Made by a program: the position numbers and the translations under genes
The notes under the pieces: model-generated
Databases searched by the model: none
What the model was told of the DNA's origin: nothing
Seen by the model: only the letters and a program-made list of their open reading frames with translations
Source: Qipengyuania seohaensis
Lineage (GTDB): Bacteria > Pseudomonadota > Alphaproteobacteria > Sphingomonadales > Sphingomonadaceae
Reading direction: 5' to 3'
Assembly (NCBI RefSeq): GCF_002795865.1
Contig: NZ_CP024920.1
Coordinates: forward strand, 2,391,001 to 2,455,000
DNA: 64,000 nt
In this document: positions 45,803 to 54,571 of the stretch, one piece after another
Layout of the letters: each line of letters opens with the position of its first letter
Position numbering within the stretch: the first letter of the stretch is position 1

Positions 45803-46303
45803 ATGGCAACGCTTCTCAAGACCGCTTCGCTGGCCCTCGCGGCCACCGGCCTCACTCTCGCCGCTCCGGCATCTGCCGCAGTACCGGCCCATGCTGCACC
45901 GCAGGCACACAGTGTCGCGGCCTCCATCGCCGGTGACATGACTTACGAGCATGGCAAGAAGCAAAAGCGCAAGCACTGGAAGCGTCATCACCGCGGTCAT
46001 TACGACGATCATCGCGAATATCGCGGCTATCGCGAAGCGCGCCCCTATTACATGGGTTACGACCGCGATTACGGACAGCCGGTTTATCGCGATACGCGCA
46101 TCTGGCGCGGCCGTGACGGTCGCTACTATTGCGAGCGTGAGAACGGCACGACCGGTCTCCTGATCGGCGCAGGCGTCGGAGCCCTTGTGGGTCACGAAGT
46201 AGCCGGTCGCGGCGGGGACCGTACGCTCGGCGCCATCATCGGCGGCGCTGCCGGTGCCCTTCTCGGACGCTCCATCGACCGCTCGAGCACCCGCTGCGGC
46301 TAA
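45803..46303 (+). CDS. Glycine-zipper 2TM domain envelope protein
   Basis: 166 residues. A signal peptide (about 1-25, ending PASA) is followed by a very basic His/Arg/Tyr-rich middle (50-110) and a glycine-zipper two-helix domain (118-156, GAGVGALVGHEVAG, GAIIGGAAGALLG). Such proteins, related to the RcnB/17-kDa surface antigen type, sit in the outer or inner membrane and are often stress-linked. Function unknown. It diverges from rarD. Confidence 0.88.
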   Translation: MATLLKTASLALAATGLTLAAPASAAVPAHAAPQAHSVAASIAGDMTYEHGKKQKRKHWKRHHRGHYDDHREYRGYREARPYYMGYDRDYGQPVYRDTRIWRGRDGRYYCERENGTTGLLIGAGVGALVGHEVAGRGGDRTLGAIIGGAAGALLGRSIDRSSTRCG

Positions 46304-46486
46304 TCAGACAACAGCTTGAGGCCGTGCCCACCCGCGGCCGATAGCGCGACCTTCGGGTTGTGATGGGCGTCGTCCGCACCCTCCACAAGAGGGGCGGGCG
46401 GCGCCCTTTATGCGTTCGCACGGGATTGTCCCGCATTGAGCCATGCTTGCGCAGCGTATGGTCAATTTCGCGCGGGGAAGGCATAT

Positions 46487-46504
46487 CGGCACGGAAATGT
46501 GCCG
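46487..46504 (+). promoter_or_regulatory. Hairpin overlapping the ribosome site of the lipoprotein gene
   Basis: CGGCAC and GTGCCG form a perfect 6-pair stem around GGAAAT. Its last base is the first G of the GGAG ribosome site (46504-46507) for ATG 46517. It could modulate initiation, or be chance. Confidence 0.3.
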
Positions 46505-46516
46505 GAGATGCCCGAA

Positions 46517-47230
46517 ATGAAACTGCGCCTGATTGCCTTTGCTGCCCCCATCGCGATGCTTGCCGCCTGTTCGGGCGGGAACGGAGATGCCGAGGACGGC
46601 GATGACATGAACGCGGCCAGCGAGGGCGCGCTCAACGAAAATCTCGCGACCGATCCCGATCTGGCTAACAGCAGCGAAGAGGGTGCTGCGCTGTCGGGTA
46701 CCGGAAACCAGAACATTCCCAAGATCGACACCTCGGAACGGGCGATCGAGGATGCACGCAATCGTGCGGTCCAGATGGTGGGCGGCAGCGCCAACATGGA
46801 TGCACTACCGACCGCGAAACGGCTGGGAGAGGGTGCGGCAGACACACCTGCCATGGTCCAGGCTGCACGCGCGCTCCAGGGCCCAGGCAACACAAACTGC
46901 TTCGAAAAAGTGAGCTATTCGGCCTCGTGGTCGGCCAAACTTCCGGCCGAATTCCCGATCTATCCTCGCGGAAACACGATCGAGGCGGCTGGCAGCGACG
47001 ATGGAGGCTGCACTGTCCGTGCAGTTACCTTCCGCACCGGCGTGCCGAAAAGCGACGTGCTGGCATTCTACGCAACCCGCGCAGCCGATGCCGGATACAC
47101 GGTGGAACATGCGCTCAAGGCAGGCGAAAACGTGCTGTCCGCCATCGATGGTAAGAGCGCGATGGTCATCTACGCCCGCGACCTGCCGGGCAAGGTGACC
47201 GAAGTCGACCTCGTTACCAGCAAGCGCTGA
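46517..47230 (+). CDS. Hypothetical lipoprotein
   Basis: 237 residues. The lipobox LAAC puts the lipidated Cys at 18. An acidic, low-complexity region (about 20-75) is followed by a folded C-terminal part with a Cys pair (NCFEKV and GCTVRAV) that may form a disulfide. No family recognised. ATG 46517 is chosen because GGAG is nine bases before it; an ATG at 46508 is too close to that site. It is on the same strand as the glycine-zipper gene, 213 bases beyond it. Confidence 0.75.
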   Translation: MKLRLIAFAAPIAMLAACSGGNGDAEDGDDMNAASEGALNENLATDPDLANSSEEGAALSGTGNQNIPKIDTSERAIEDARNRAVQMVGGSANMDALPTAKRLGEGAADTPAMVQAARALQGPGNTNCFEKVSYSASWSAKLPAEFPIYPRGNTIEAAGSDDGGCTVRAVTFRTGVPKSDVLAFYATRAADAGYTVEHALKAGENVLSAIDGKSAMVIYARDLPGKVTEVDLVTSKR

Positions 47231-47242
47231 GGCCGAACCGGA

Positions 47243-48658
47243 TCAGCCTTCCTTGAGGCCGATCCCGATGCTGGCGCGTGGCTGGTCCATTTCCGTGCTG
47301 GCGACCGGATAGGCGCAGTAATCCGCCGCGTAGAAGGCGGCCGGGCGGTGATTGCCCGACAGGCCGACACCGCCGAACGGAGCGGCCGAGGACGCACCAT
47401 TGGTGGGTCGGTTCCAGTTGATGATACCCGCGCGCGCTTCGAACCAGAACTTCTCGAAATCTTCCGGCTTGCCGCCCATCAGCGAGGCGGAGAGGCCGTA
47501 ACGCGTGTTGTTGGCCTCTGCGATTGCGGCATCGAAGTCGGGCACGCGGATCACCTGCAACAGCGGGCCGAAGAGCTCGATGTCGGGCCGGTCGCTCATC
47601 TCGGTCGCGTCGATGATCGAGGGCGACAGGAAAGGCAGCTGCTCGTCGGGACGCTTCATGTGCATCACCGGCTTGCCACCACGGCTGATCAGCGCGACGA
47701 AGCTTTCGGACAGCAGATCCGCCGTCTGGTTGTCGATGACACAGCCCATGAAGGGCTGGGGATCGGCAAACGGCTCGGCCACGATCAGCTTTTCCGCCAG
47801 CTTCTTCACTGCCGGCACGATCTGGTCGTAGATGCTGTCGACCACGATCAGGCGCCGCGCCGCCGTGCAACGCTGGCCCGCAGTAGTGAAGGCCGACTGG
47901 ATGATGGTTGCCGCAGCATCGTCGATCTTGGGCGTGTCGAGCATCACGATCGGATTGTTTCCGCCCATTTCCAGCGCGACGATCTTGGCCGGATTGCTGG
48001 CCAGCTTGCGGTTGATCGCAATGCCGGCACGCGCCGATCCGGTGAACAGGACGCCGTCGATCATGGCGTGTTCGACAAGCGCCTTGCCTTCCTCGGCACC
48101 GCCGTGGAGGCATTGGACCACGCCTTCCGGAATGCCCGAGGCGTTGAAGCATTTCACCAGGAATTCGCCGACGGCCGGGGTCTTCTCGCTCGGCTTGAAG
48201 ATCACGACGTTGCCCGCGATCAATGCCGGCACAATGTGTCCGTTGGGAAGGTGGGCGGGGAAATTGTACGGGCCGAGGACAGCCATCACGCCGTGAGGCT
48301 TGTGGCGCAGGGCCGCCGTGCCCTGCAGCGCGCTGTCGAGCTTCTTCTGGCCAGTGCGCTCGGCATAGGCCGTGACCGAGATTTCGACCTTGCCGATGAC
48401 GGCCTGGACTTCGGTCTTGGCTTCCCACAGGGGCTTGCCCGTCTCGCGTGCGATGAGTTCGGCGAAGGGGTCCGCCTGTTTGCGCACTTCGTTGGCGAAG
48501 CGACGGACCAGTTCGATGCGCTGGCCGACCGGCTGGCGGGCCCAGTCCGTCTTGGCTTTTACCGCGATATCGATCGCTTGCTCGACACTCCCGACTTCGC
48601 CCTTCCAGAGCAGCTTGCCGGTGGCCGGTTCGGTGGAAATCATTTCGGCTTGCGACAC
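47243..48658 (-). CDS. astD: Succinylglutamate-semialdehyde dehydrogenase
   Basis: Oxidises N-succinylglutamate semialdehyde to N-succinylglutamate in the arginine succinyltransferase pathway. 471 residues, GTG start after AGGGA. The nucleotide-binding FTGSARAG, the catalytic Glu in ALEMGGNNP and the nucleophile Cys in TTAGQRCTAARR are visible. The rest of the ast operon is not in the window, so it may act elsewhere in the pathway or on related aldehydes. Confidence 0.92.
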   Translation of the reverse strand: MSQAEMISTEPATGKLLWKGEVGSVEQAIDIAVKAKTDWARQPVGQRIELVRRFANEVRKQADPFAELIARETGKPLWEAKTEVQAVIGKVEISVTAYAERTGQKKLDSALQGTAALRHKPHGVMAVLGPYNFPAHLPNGHIVPALIAGNVVIFKPSEKTPAVGEFLVKCFNASGIPEGVVQCLHGGAEEGKALVEHAMIDGVLFTGSARAGIAINRKLASNPAKIVALEMGGNNPIVMLDTPKIDDAAATIIQSAFTTAGQRCTAARRLIVVDSIYDQIVPAVKKLAEKLIVAEPFADPQPFMGCVIDNQTADLLSESFVALISRGGKPVMHMKRPDEQLPFLSPSIIDATEMSDRPDIELFGPLLQVIRVPDFDAAIAEANNTRYGLSASLMGGKPEDFEKFWFEARAGIINWNRPTNGASSAAPFGGVGLSGNHRPAAFYAADYCAYPVASTEMDQPRASIGIGLKEG

Positions 48659-48729
48659 GTAGGGTCCCTTCCTCTCGCTCGTGCGAGCTTCTCGCGCCGC
48701 CTATGTGACAGCCGCGCCTGCGCGTCAAA

Positions 48730-50142
48730 TCAAGTGTGCGGGGTCCAGCGCCGATCGGGCAGGACCGGTGCCGGACCATGGGCGTTGCCCATGCGGCGGA
48801 GCGCGTCGATCTTTGCATGGAGCGGCGCCCAGTCATCGTCTCGGTCTATCGCGGCCCAGATGGCTTCGACCTCCTCGATCAACATAGATTGCGGAGCCTC
48901 GTCCAACCAATACCCGTGGTTATCCGCGACAGGCTCGTATCCCGCAAGCGCAGCGGCGAGGTCGCCTTGTGCGTCCCGGCCTCCACGGTGCCGGAAGAAG
49001 AATTCGTCAGGCTGAGCCTCGTTTTCGGCCATCAGCGCTTCGCAGGTGCCGACCAGCCGCGCGTCGTCGTCATTGTCCTTGGGAACGACGCCAAGACGCC
49101 AGCACCAGCGCCGTGCAACCGCATCCATGTAGAGCGGGCCGAACCGCTCCATTGCCGCAACGAGGGGCGGGGCGTCGCAGATCAGCCTCAGCGCAATCGC
49201 GAACTGGCCGCAATTCCAGTGCAGCGCTTCCGGCTGGCGCCCGAAGGCGTACAGGCCGGAATGGTCGAAATAGGCGGCGGTGAAACCGGGCTTCCATTGC
49301 GGCAGGAACCGCCAAGGACCGTAATCGAAGCTCTCGCCCGAAATGTTCATGTTATCGGTGTTGAGAACGCCGTGGACGAAGCCAGCGACCATCCAGGCGG
49401 CGGCAAGATCGGCCAGCCGCTCGACCACCTGGTGCATCAGGCGCACCGCGGGCTCGTCGCGCCCCGGCGCATCCTCCGGAGAGGAAGGGCCGGGAAACTG
49501 CGTCAGGCAGTAATCGACCAGCGCTTCCATGTGCTCTTTTTCTTCGAGCGCCAGCAAGCGCTGGAACGTGCCGATGCGGATGTGCCCGTGGCTTAGCCGC
49601 GTCATCACCGCCGATCGCGTGGGCGATGGTTCGTCGCCGCGTTCCAGCTGTTCTCCGGTCTCGACGACGCTGAACGTCTTCGACGTATTCACGCCGAGCG
49701 CTTCGAGCATCTCGGTGGCGAGGATTTCGCGTACCGCACCCTTCAGGGTCAGGCGGCCATCGCCAGCGCGGCTCCACGGTGTCTGGCCCGATCCCTTGGT
49801 GCCGAGGTCGAGCAGGCGGTTCTGCCCGTCGCGCAGCTGCGCAAAGAGAAACCCGCGCCCGTCACCAAGCTCCGGATTGTACACGCGGAACTGGTGTCCG
49901 TGATAGCGCAGGGCGAGCGGGTGGGGCAAGTTATCGGGCAGCGGGGAAAACCGGCCGAAATGACGCGTCCATTCCTCGTCGCTCAAGTCCGCCAGACCGA
50001 CCGCCGCTGCCCAGCGATCATTGCGGAAGCGCAATCTCGTCTCGGGAAAATCGGCCGCTTCTACCGGATCGCCGAGCCAATCGCCAAGGCCGAGGATCGG
50101 TGTATCGGGGCGGTAGGCGGCAGGTTCCGGGGCATTTGGCAT
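48730..50142 (-). CDS. selO: SelO/YdiU family protein AMPylase
   Basis: 470 residues of the SelO pseudokinase family, which transfers AMP to protein Ser/Thr/Tyr and responds to redox state. ALRYHGHQFRVYNPELGDGRG and LDLGTKGSGQTPWSR near the N-terminus and GVLNTDNMNISGE with the active-site Asp and Asn are clear. There is no selenocysteine and no Cys near the C-terminus, unlike the eukaryotic form. ATG 50142; a TTG at 50178 is in frame upstream. Confidence 0.94.
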   Translation of the reverse strand: MPNAPEPAAYRPDTPILGLGDWLGDPVEAADFPETRLRFRNDRWAAAVGLADLSDEEWTRHFGRFSPLPDNLPHPLALRYHGHQFRVYNPELGDGRGFLFAQLRDGQNRLLDLGTKGSGQTPWSRAGDGRLTLKGAVREILATEMLEALGVNTSKTFSVVETGEQLERGDEPSPTRSAVMTRLSHGHIRIGTFQRLLALEEKEHMEALVDYCLTQFPGPSSPEDAPGRDEPAVRLMHQVVERLADLAAAWMVAGFVHGVLNTDNMNISGESFDYGPWRFLPQWKPGFTAAYFDHSGLYAFGRQPEALHWNCGQFAIALRLICDAPPLVAAMERFGPLYMDAVARRWCWRLGVVPKDNDDDARLVGTCEALMAENEAQPDEFFFRHRGGRDAQGDLAAALAGYEPVADNHGYWLDEAPQSMLIEEVEAIWAAIDRDDDWAPLHAKIDALRRMGNAHGPAPVLPDRRWTPHT

Positions 50143-50222
50143 CCCTTGAGAAATGAGGTCCTTGGACCTTGCGTGCAAGTCATGGCTCGAAATTTGCTGC
50201 GCGAGGCGCTACCGCGCTTCCT

Positions 50223-51089
50223 ATGAGCACCGAATACAGCGAGCGTAGCTGGCAAAGCGCCGAGGGCCTGACCCTCTATTTTCGTGATTACGGGCAGGCG
50301 AACGATCGCCCTCCGGTGCTGTGTCTTCATGGCCTGACCCGCAACAGCAAGGATTTCGAAGACGTCGCGGCACATATCGCCGACCAAGGCTGGCGGGTGA
50401 TCGTGCCCGACATGCGCGGTCGCGGGAAAAGCGACTACGCCGAAGACAGCGCGACCTACGCCGTGCCGCATTACATCGGCGACGTTCTGGCTCTCCTTGA
50501 GCAGGAGGGAATCGAAAAGTTTGTCTCCATCGGCACCTCGATGGGCGGGCTCATGACCATGCTGATCGCGCAGGCCATGCCGCAGCGCATTGCTGCCGCG
50601 CTGCTCAACGATATCGGCCCGGTGGTCGATCCGGCGGGCATCGACAAGATTCGCACGTACCTGGGCCAGGGCCGCAGCTTCCCGACCTGGATGCACGCGG
50701 CACGCGCGCTGGAAGAGGTGCATGGGGAATCGCATCCCTCCTTCGATACGGAGGACTGGATTGCGATGGCCAAGCGCGGGATGACCGTGTGCAGCAATGG
50801 CCGCATCGCATTCGATTACGACATGAAGATCGCGGACCCGTTCAACGACGCCGATGAAAATGCAGTCCCGCCCGACCTGTGGCCCGGTTTCGAAGCATTG
50901 GCGAGCAATCCGCTGCTGCTGGTGCGCGGCGGCCTGTCCGCCTTGCTGAGCGCCGATGCTTTCGCCGAAATGCAGAAGCGCGCCCCCAACGCGGATGTCG
51001 TCGTCGTCGCGGATGCCGGCCATGCGCCTACGCTGGACGAGCCGGAAGTGCGCACGGCGATCGATTCCCTGCTCGCCAGCGTCAAATGA
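50223..51089 (+). CDS. Alpha/beta-hydrolase, Ser-nucleophile type
   Basis: 288 residues. HGLTRNSKDF supplies the oxyanion loop and GTSMGG gives nucleophile Ser106; the catalytic His is in DAGHAPTLDEP. It is an esterase/lipase-like enzyme, distinct from the Asp-type hydrolases elsewhere in the window. The stop overlaps the glycosyltransferase start (ATGA), so the pair is translated together, perhaps in surface-polymer metabolism; this is inference. Confidence 0.92.
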   Translation: MSTEYSERSWQSAEGLTLYFRDYGQANDRPPVLCLHGLTRNSKDFEDVAAHIADQGWRVIVPDMRGRGKSDYAEDSATYAVPHYIGDVLALLEQEGIEKFVSIGTSMGGLMTMLIAQAMPQRIAAALLNDIGPVVDPAGIDKIRTYLGQGRSFPTWMHAARALEEVHGESHPSFDTEDWIAMAKRGMTVCSNGRIAFDYDMKIADPFNDADENAVPPDLWPGFEALASNPLLLVRGGLSALLSADAFAEMQKRAPNADVVVVADAGHAPTLDEPEVRTAIDSLLASVK

Positions 51090-52231
51090 ACGCCAAGTCC
51101 GGCGGCGGCGTGCCGCGTGTCCTGCACCTGCAATCGACCTTTGCCGCTGGCGGCAAGGAACGTCGCACTGTCGAATTGATCAACGCCTTCGGGGGCAGGC
51201 TGGCCCACACAATCGTGTCGGCTGAACCGGACCGGCTCGATGCGGCAGAGGGCATTGCCAAGGGCATTCGCGTCACGCTGCAGCCTGATTTCCCGAGCCT
51301 CAAGGGCACACCGCTTCCCGGTCGGCTGATGAAAATCGCCAAGGCGATGAAGCAATACGACCTCGTGCTGACCTATAATTGGGGCGCGATGGATGCAGTC
51401 ATGGCGCACACGATGTTTTCCGAGGCGCTCGACCTGCCACCGCTGATTCATCACGAAGATGGGTTCGACGAAAGCGAATTGAGGAAACGCAAGCGCAGCC
51501 GCACCTGGTATCGCCGGGTTGCGCTGGGCAAGGCATCCGGCCTGGTCGTGCCATCCGAGACGCTGGAAGAGATCGCACTCGTCGAATGGCAGCAACCGCT
51601 CGGCCGCGTGAAGCGGATCCCCAACGGCATCGACACCAAGGCTTTCGCCATGCGGCCCAAGCCCGACACCCTGCGGCTGATCAAGCGCAAGGGCGAGCAT
51701 TGGGTCGGCACGCTGGCGGGCCTGAGAACCGTGAAGAACCTGCCCCGGCTGGTGCGCGCATTCGCTTCCATGGATGATCAATGGCACCTCGTGATCATCG
51801 GCGAGGGGGCAGAGCGCGATGCTATCCAGGCGGAAGTCGACCGGCTGGAGATCAACGACCGTGTCCACTTGCCCGGTGCGGTCAGGGATCCGGCGCGCGT
51901 GATAGGCCTGTTCGATATATTCGCCCTGTCGAGCGATTCCGAGCAATTCCCCCTCTCGGTAGTAGAGGCGATGGCCGCTGGCCTTCCTGTCGTTGCGCCG
52001 GACGTGGGCGACATCAAGGACATCGTGGCCGAGGAAAACCGTGAATTTATCACGCCGCCGGGCAACGAGGGTGCACTATCCGCATACCTACGCGACCTGG
52101 CGCGCGATTCCGGCCGCGCAGAGCGGATCGGAGCGGCAAACCAGTCGAAGGCCCGTGCGCAGTTCGACCGCGACAAGATGGTCGCGACCTATCGCCGCCT
52201 GTATTCCAGTGCCATGCGCAGGGAGTTCTGA
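51086..52231 (+). CDS. GT4-type glycosyltransferase
   Basis: 381 residues of the GT-B fold. FAAGGKERRTVELINAF is the N-terminal acceptor region and SDSEQFPLSVVEAMAAGLPV with VAPDVGD the nucleotide-sugar EX7E motif of the GT4 family. Probably makes a surface polysaccharide or glycolipid; substrate unknown. Coupled to the preceding hydrolase. Confidence 0.92.
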   Translation: MNAKSGGGVPRVLHLQSTFAAGGKERRTVELINAFGGRLAHTIVSAEPDRLDAAEGIAKGIRVTLQPDFPSLKGTPLPGRLMKIAKAMKQYDLVLTYNWGAMDAVMAHTMFSEALDLPPLIHHEDGFDESELRKRKRSRTWYRRVALGKASGLVVPSETLEEIALVEWQQPLGRVKRIPNGIDTKAFAMRPKPDTLRLIKRKGEHWVGTLAGLRTVKNLPRLVRAFASMDDQWHLVIIGEGAERDAIQAEVDRLEINDRVHLPGAVRDPARVIGLFDIFALSSDSEQFPLSVVEAMAAGLPVVAPDVGDIKDIVAEENREFITPPGNEGALSAYLRDLARDSGRAERIGAANQSKARAQFDRDKMVATYRRLYSSAMRREF

Positions 52232-52368
52232 AGCGCTGCGCGACGTTTCATCGCGCGTTCACCCGTCGGGGGACAGGCTCGCTCCCCGGACGGACAGGCA
52301 TTGCCCTCTTACCGAGCTATGCCTAAAGACCCGCCCACAGATTTGCCCTTAATGGAGACCGAGCCGCA

Positions 52369-53145
52369 GTGGCCCGCAAACCCAAGACCGAACTCACCCG
52401 CGAAGAAAAGAAATCACGCGCCGAGGCCGCCGAACAGGAAGCCCTTCTGCGCGAGGTCGACGATGCCGTCCGCCAGGGCGACATGGAAAGCTTCATGGGG
52501 ACTTATGGCAAACCGCTGATCGGCGTGCTGATCGTCGGCCTTGCGGCATTCGGCGGATACCTGTGGTGGGACAACCGCAACGAAGCGGCGATGGAAAACC
52601 AGTCCGAAGCCCTGGTCGTCGCGCTCGACCAGCTCGAAGCCGGCAATACCGCGGCAGCACTCGACCGTCTCGACGGCGTGGAGGGCGAAGGAACCCCCGC
52701 GATCAGCGCCAAGCTGCTGCGCGCAGGTCTGGCGGCGGAAGAAGGCAATGCCGAAGAAGCCGCCAAGCTGTTCGGCGAAGTAGCCGAAGATGGCAGCGCG
52801 CCGGAAACCTTCCGCGATATCGCCCTGATCCGCCAGGTTACCGTCCAGTACGATTCGATGAAGCCTGCGGACGTCATCGCCAAGCTCAAGCCGCTTGCGA
52901 CCCCGGGCGAACCCTTCTTCGCCACGGCAGGCGAGCTCGTCGCCCATGCCTATCTGGCACAGGGCAAGCGCGCAGAGGCCGGAGCATTGTTCGGCCAGAT
53001 CGCCCGCGACGCCGCGACACCGGAAGGTGCACGTGCACGCGTGCTCAATATGGCTGGCGTGCTAGGCGTCGATGCCGTGGACGATGTCGAGGAACTGCTC
53101 GACAGCCAGCGTGCCGACCCGCAATCCGGCACACCCAGCGAATAA
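52369..53145 (+). CDS. YfgM-like tetratricopeptide membrane protein
   Basis: 258 residues, GTG start. A charged cytoplasmic N-terminus, one transmembrane helix (about 49-66) and a periplasmic TPR-like helical domain (about 75-230) match YfgM/BamB-neighbour proteins, which link SecYEG to periplasmic chaperones. It precedes bamB by 18 bases, the usual order. Confidence 0.9.
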   Translation: MARKPKTELTREEKKSRAEAAEQEALLREVDDAVRQGDMESFMGTYGKPLIGVLIVGLAAFGGYLWWDNRNEAAMENQSEALVVALDQLEAGNTAAALDRLDGVEGEGTPAISAKLLRAGLAAEEGNAEEAAKLFGEVAEDGSAPETFRDIALIRQVTVQYDSMKPADVIAKLKPLATPGEPFFATAGELVAHAYLAQGKRAEAGALFGQIARDAATPEGARARVLNMAGVLGVDAVDDVEELLDSQRADPQSGTPSE

Positions 53146-53163
53146 TCGATCATATACGGACCC

Positions 53164-54519
53164 ATGATGAGCCAGACCAAAGCCAAATCGATCAAGCGCG
53201 GCACGATTGCCGCAACCCTGGCCTTGGGCCTCGCCGCCTGTAGCGGTGGCCTGTTCGGGGGCTCCGACGACAAGAAAACGACCCCGACCCTCGGCGACCG
53301 TGAGCCTATCCTTTCGCGTATCGAAACGGGCGCGAAGGTCGATCCGTCGCTCGCCGGCGTTTCGGTGGTCCTGCCCCCGGCGCAGGCCAATGCCGAATGG
53401 GGCCAGGCAGGCGGCTCCGCCAGCAAGAGCTACGGGCACCTTGCCCTCTCGCAAACCCCGACCCGTGCCTTCACCGCGGAAGTCGCCGGCGCCGACAATC
53501 GCCAGCGTCTCGGCGCTTCTCCCGTTGTTGGTGGTGGCAAGTTGTTTGCCGTTGGCACCGACGGCCGCGTGAACGCCTTCAATGCGCAGACCGGTGTGCG
53601 CCAGTGGGACTACCAATCGCAACTTACCGACGACACGCGCCCCTCGGCTTTCGGCGGCGGCGTCAGCTACAGCGCGGGCAAGGTCTACGGCACCGATGGG
53701 GCAGGCAATGTCTTCGCCCTCGATGCGCAGACCGGTGCCGAGCTGTGGAAGGTGAAGCCCGGCGGCCCGCTGCGCGGTTCGCCGACGCTGGCGTACGACA
53801 ACGTCTTCGTGATGACTCAGGATAACCTCCTTTACGCCCTCAACGCGGCGGATGGCAGCCTGCAGTGGGACGAATCGGGTTCGACGACCATGGCAGGCGT
53901 GTTCGGCGTGGCTGCCCCTGCGGCAGGTCAGGGTACGGTCGTTGCCGGTTACACTTCGGGCGAACTCATCGCCTATCGCTATGAAAACGGCCGCAGCCTA
54001 TGGGCAGACGCCCTGGCCCGCACCTCGATCTCCACGCAGGTCGGTGCACTGTCGGACATCGACGCCGATCCCATCATCGACAATGGCCGGGTCTATGCGC
54101 TTGGTCAGGGTGGACGCATGGCCGCATATGAGCTCGTCACGGGCCAGCGCCTGTGGGAACTCAACGTGGCAGGGATTTCGACCCCGGCCATCGCTGGCGA
54201 GTGGATTTTCGCGCTGACCGACGATGCGCGCCTGATCTCGATCCAGCGCAGCAGCGGCAAGGTCCGCTGGCTGACCCAGATGCCGCGTTACGAAAACGAG
54301 GAAAAGAAGAAGAACCCGATCTTCTGGCAGGGTCCGGTTCTCGCCGGCGGCCAGCTGTGGGCGGTCAATTCCAATGGCGAGATCTGGCGCATCAGCACCG
54401 GCGAAGGTTCGGCCACCCTGTTCACCGAACTGGGCGAATCTATCAGCTTGCCACCCGTTGTTGCCAACGAAACGCTCTTCGTTCTCGACGACAGCGGCAC
54501 GATCACCGCTTTCCGCTAG
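53164..54519 (+). CDS. bamB: Outer membrane assembly lipoprotein BamB
   Basis: 451 residues, full length. A lipobox LAAC puts the lipidated Cys at 26. Beta-propeller repeats of the PQQ-enzyme type follow, for example AGKVYGTDGAGNVFALDAQTG and DNVFVMTQDNLLYALNAADG. BamB scaffolds the Bam complex that inserts outer-membrane proteins. It is paired with the YfgM-like gene. The der GTPase gene that commonly follows bamB is not present here. Confidence 0.93.
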   Translation: MMSQTKAKSIKRGTIAATLALGLAACSGGLFGGSDDKKTTPTLGDREPILSRIETGAKVDPSLAGVSVVLPPAQANAEWGQAGGSASKSYGHLALSQTPTRAFTAEVAGADNRQRLGASPVVGGGKLFAVGTDGRVNAFNAQTGVRQWDYQSQLTDDTRPSAFGGGVSYSAGKVYGTDGAGNVFALDAQTGAELWKVKPGGPLRGSPTLAYDNVFVMTQDNLLYALNAADGSLQWDESGSTTMAGVFGVAAPAAGQGTVVAGYTSGELIAYRYENGRSLWADALARTSISTQVGALSDIDADPIIDNGRVYALGQGGRMAAYELVTGQRLWELNVAGISTPAIAGEWIFALTDDARLISIQRSSGKVRWLTQMPRYENEEKKKNPIFWQGPVLAGGQLWAVNSNGEIWRISTGEGSATLFTELGESISLPPVVANETLFVLDDSGTITAFR

Positions 54520-54571
54520 GCGCGCGATAGTTTTCGTACCGTTTACCATTGCCGCGTTATAGGGTGCGGCC

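Noticed and set aside
47348-49015. Plus-strand open frame of 555 codons
   Set aside because: It is antisense to astD and the end of selO; no motif or plausible ribosome site.
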